Assembly (NCBI RefSeq): GCF_003425665.1
Contig: NZ_QQRQ01000001.1
Span: 280,081 to 344,080, forward strand
Source of the DNA: Evtepia gabavorous
GTDB taxonomy: Bacteria; Bacillota; Clostridia; Oscillospirales; Oscillospiraceae
Length of the DNA stretch: 64,000 nucleotides
Direction of reading: 5' to 3'
Numbering within the stretch: the first letter of the stretch is position 1; each line of letters starts with the position of its first letter. A program made the translations under genes and the position numbers. The notes beneath the pieces are model-generated. The model had not been told where the DNA came from. It made no database searches and worked only from the letters and a program-made list of their open reading frames with translations. Below are positions 61,740-64,000 of the stretch, piece after piece.

Positions 61740-62964
61740 CGGTGTCGTCCCCCTTCCCTTCGGTCTTTTCGGGCAGCTTTGCTTCTTTGGATGCCTTCCG
61801 TTTTCTCGCCTTTCGAATCATTCCCGAGAAGGAGAGCTCCTTGTCTCCCATAATGCCCCGGGAGAAGAAAAGAACAATGATCATAATAACAACGGAGAAA
61901 ACCACTTTTCGGAAACCATCTCGGAAGAAGGGCACCGACATCCCCATAAAGGAACCGCTGTCCAGGAAGCGCAGCCACCACTCCGAGCAGGCGATGTACA
62001 GGAAGGAGGCCAGACAGCTTCCGGTGATGGAACCGATGCCACCGATTACCACGATCAGCAGAAGCTCGTAGGTCATCGTGGAGGCAAAGGGATCCGCCTG
62101 CACGGTTGTCTGGAACATAGCCAGCAGCGCCCCTCCCACGCCGGCAAAGAAGCTGGAAATAATAAAGGAGAGCATCTTGTGCTTGAACAAGTTAATGCCC
62201 ATGGCTTCCGCGGCCACTTCATCATCTCGAATGGACTTAAATGCCCGGCCATAGGAGGAGTTGACCAACAGGACGATAATCACAATGCTCAGCGTCGCAA
62301 TCAAAAACGGGAAGATGGTATCCAGTTGGAAAATGGTGCCGCCTATCTGAATTTTAATGTCATGGAAGTTGGTGTATTTCCGCAGCAGGTTGGAGCCATT
62401 GGTGATCTTTCCCAAGCCATTCCACTGGAAAATCGCCCGGATAATCTCTGCAAAGCCCAGTGTGGCAATGGCCAAATAATCGCTCTTCAGCCGCAGGACG
62501 GGGATGCCGATCAGCGCGGCAAATACAGCGGCCACCAATCCGGCGATCACAATGCAGATGATCGCACCCAAAAAGTTTCCAGCATTGGCGCCAAAGACAT
62601 TCCCCAGCATTTCCGGAATGGAAAACTGAATCGCGCCTCCATCAAAATACTGATACACCGAGGCGTGCTGCTCCGCCGGGATGGAGAAAATGGAAAAGGC
62701 GTAGGCGCCAATGAGCATGAAGCCCGCCTGTCCCAAAGAGAACAGGCCGGTGAATCCATTGAGCAGGTTCATGGACACGCAGACCAGCGCGTAAATTGCC
62801 CCCTTCTTCAGCACCGTAATCAGCATAACGGTGGTGGAATTGCTCGGCAACGCGTTATCCAGCATGAAAAGGAAGACATACAGGGCCACCAGTAAAACGA
62901 TGGCGATCAGGCTCCCGATCTTCTTATCGGAGGTCATTGCAGGTCGTAATCTTTTTCCCATCAT
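61732..62964 (-). CDS. livM: branched-chain amino acid ABC transporter permease LivM
   Basis: LivM, 410 residues, about ten helices, with the family segments LLNGFTGLFSLGQAGFMLIG and GINLFKHKMLSFIISSFFAG, a long charged C-terminus after LFFSRGIMG, and an extra loop (about 115-150). ATG 62964 is seven bases after the livH stop with GAGGTGGTA before it. It pairs with LivH to form the membrane channel. Confidence 0.92.
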   Translation of the reverse strand: MMGKRLRPAMTSDKKIGSLIAIVLLVALYVFLFMLDNALPSNSTTVMLITVLKKGAIYALVCVSMNLLNGFTGLFSLGQAGFMLIGAYAFSIFSIPAEQHASVYQYFDGGAIQFSIPEMLGNVFGANAGNFLGAIICIVIAGLVAAVFAALIGIPVLRLKSDYLAIATLGFAEIIRAIFQWNGLGKITNGSNLLRKYTNFHDIKIQIGGTIFQLDTIFPFLIATLSIVIIVLLVNSSYGRAFKSIRDDEVAAEAMGINLFKHKMLSFIISSFFAGVGGALLAMFQTTVQADPFASTMTYELLLIVVIGGIGSITGSCLASFLYIACSEWWLRFLDSGSFMGMSVPFFRDGFRKVVFSVVIMIIVLFFSRGIMGDKELSFSGMIRKARKRKASKEAKLPEKTEGKGDDTDA

Positions 62965-62971
62965 TACCACC

Positions 62972-63859
62972 TCACACCTTGTCCGTGGACTTCTCACCGA
63001 AGATGCCGGTGGGCTTGACCAACAAAATGACGATCAAAAGGACAAAGGTAAACGCATCAGAGAATTCCGTCAGCCCCAGTCCCTTGATGATATTCTCACA
63101 AATTCCGATGATAAACGCGCCGATGACCGCACCGGGAACCGAACCGATTCCGCCGAACACCGCTGCCACGAAAGCCTTCAGACCGGGCATGGCACCGGAG
63201 GTGGGAATGACCGAGTTATAGTTGGTGAAGTAGAGCAGAGAGCCGATAGCAGCCAGGAAGCAGCCGATCACAAAGGTCATACTGATCACGTTGTTGATCT
63301 TAATGCCCATGAGCTCACTGGTCTCAAAGTCCCTGGAGACCGCCCGCATGGCCATTCCCGTCTTGGTCCGCTTGATCATCAGCACCAGCAGCAGCACCAG
63401 AACAATGGTCAGAATTGGTGTGATGATAGTAACCATCTTGGTGGTGGCGGAACCGATCTGAACCTGTTCCGACAGGAAAGGAATGGTGGGATAAATCTGC
63501 GGCAGGCCGCCTGTGAAATACAAGGCGCAGTTCTGCAACAAATAGGATACGCCGATGGCGGAGATCATTACCGACATTCGGGGCGCTGAACGGAGAGGCT
63601 TATAGGCCACCTTTTCAATGATAACACCAATGGCTACCGTGACCACCACCACCAGGACAATGGAAACATAGATCGGCAGGGAGGCGGTTGCGTAAACCAT
63701 AACCAAGCCCGCCACCATAAACACATCGCCGTGGGCAAAGTTGATCAGACGGAGGATGCCGTAGACCATGGTGTAGCCAATGGCAATCAGCGCATACTGT
63801 CCGCCGACGGAGATGCCGGAGAGCAAGTAGGGCAGATTGGCAGATAAAAATTCAGACAT
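62972..63859 (-). CDS. livH: branched-chain amino acid ABC transporter permease LivH
   Basis: LivH, 295 residues, with the conserved YLLSGISVGGQYALIAIGYT, MVYGILRLINFAHGDVFMVA and AFVAAVFGGIGSVPGAVIGA. ATG 63859 follows AGAAGGAGAAGAGACTGCG; the upstream 27 codons are not family sequence. The periplasmic-type binding protein LivK is expected further upstream, beyond the window edge. The last 140 bases of the window hold no recognisable gene. Confidence 0.93.
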   Translation of the reverse strand: MSEFLSANLPYLLSGISVGGQYALIAIGYTMVYGILRLINFAHGDVFMVAGLVMVYATASLPIYVSIVLVVVVTVAIGVIIEKVAYKPLRSAPRMSVMISAIGVSYLLQNCALYFTGGLPQIYPTIPFLSEQVQIGSATTKMVTIITPILTIVLVLLLVLMIKRTKTGMAMRAVSRDFETSELMGIKINNVISMTFVIGCFLAAIGSLLYFTNYNSVIPTSGAMPGLKAFVAAVFGGIGSVPGAVIGAFIIGICENIIKGLGLTEFSDAFTFVLLIVILLVKPTGIFGEKSTDKV

Positions 63860-64000
63860 CGCAGTCTCTTCTCCTTCTCTCTTGATTTTGGGGAGCGCAT
63901 CGATCCGTTTCTCAGAAACGGAAGGTCCTGTGGAACGCATAGATACGTTCCCAACGGGAAGCTTTCACACAAGATAGAAAATCCTGTCGAAGGGAATCCT

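Noticed and set aside
61588..62895. 435-codon plus-strand frame over livM
   Set aside because: Antisense to a clear permease; Asn/Gln/His-rich composition is typical of a shadow of hydrophobic codons.

Overview
The window looks like a piece of a Gram-positive, strictly anaerobic, probably spore-forming Firmicutes chromosome, most likely a gut Clostridia of the Oscillospiraceae/Flavonifractor kind. This is inferred from an [FeFe] hydrogenase operon, T-box leaders on pheST and tyrS, a CIRCE-controlled groESL, sporulation genes (cwlD, cotJ, ylbJ-like), bce-type antimicrobial-peptide genes, and a nusB-xse-ispA-dxs-tlyA-nadK-argR-recN block. No rRNA, tRNA, CRISPR array, insertion sequence or prophage was recognised.

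Layout. 1-7076 (minus): two tandem CobW-type GTPases (the first cut by the window edge, the second His-rich), a YhcC-like radical SAM protein, a thioesterase, an Smr protein, a class I amidotransferase, groESL and an RNA methyltransferase. 7276-11141: a CorC/HlyC protein, a Cys-rich mini-protein converging on radA, and cwlD. 11350-14996 (plus): a cotJA-cotJB fusion with a broken cotJC, then an overlapping glycosyltransferase / polysaccharide deacetylase / flippase-like operon. 15050-20353 (minus): a bceAB-bceRS-type module with a TraX-family gene in its middle. 20662-27277: apbE, ylbJ-like, small genes, and an nnrD-ydcC-like-alr-mazF block that has no visible antitoxin gene. 27381-33343 (plus): T-box-pheST, ireB, an AraC regulator and a DMT transporter. 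33396-49455 (minus): T-box-tyrS and a long housekeeping block that continues through asp23, folD, lgt and two M16 peptidases. 49661-53261 (plus): ylxM-ffh-rpsP-khpA-rimM-trmD. 53321-58766 (minus): a three-gene [FeFe] hydrogenase operon. 59295-63859 (minus): a MarR regulator and livHMGF branched-chain amino-acid ABC genes.

The most unusual item is the hydrogenase operon. Its NuoF/HydB-type subunit is joined in one 1027-residue chain to a GltD/NfnB-like FAD-NAD(P) oxidoreductase that takes the place of the usual C-terminal ferredoxin domain. The operon therefore combines an H-cluster, an FMN/NAD(H) site, and a second FAD/NAD(P)H site, which suggests a hydrogenase wired to two pyridine-nucleotide pools. 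Also notable are the TraX gene inside the peptide-sensing module together with 20-bp-spaced direct repeats at its promoter, the CotJA-CotJB fusion with a decayed CotJC, the MazF gene lacking NdoAI/MazE beside a 32-bp inverted repeat, and a second TsaD-like protein coupled to xseA.

Several genes are best read as starting at TTG behind a strong AGGAGG-like site, so some starts given here are shorter than the longest open frames.
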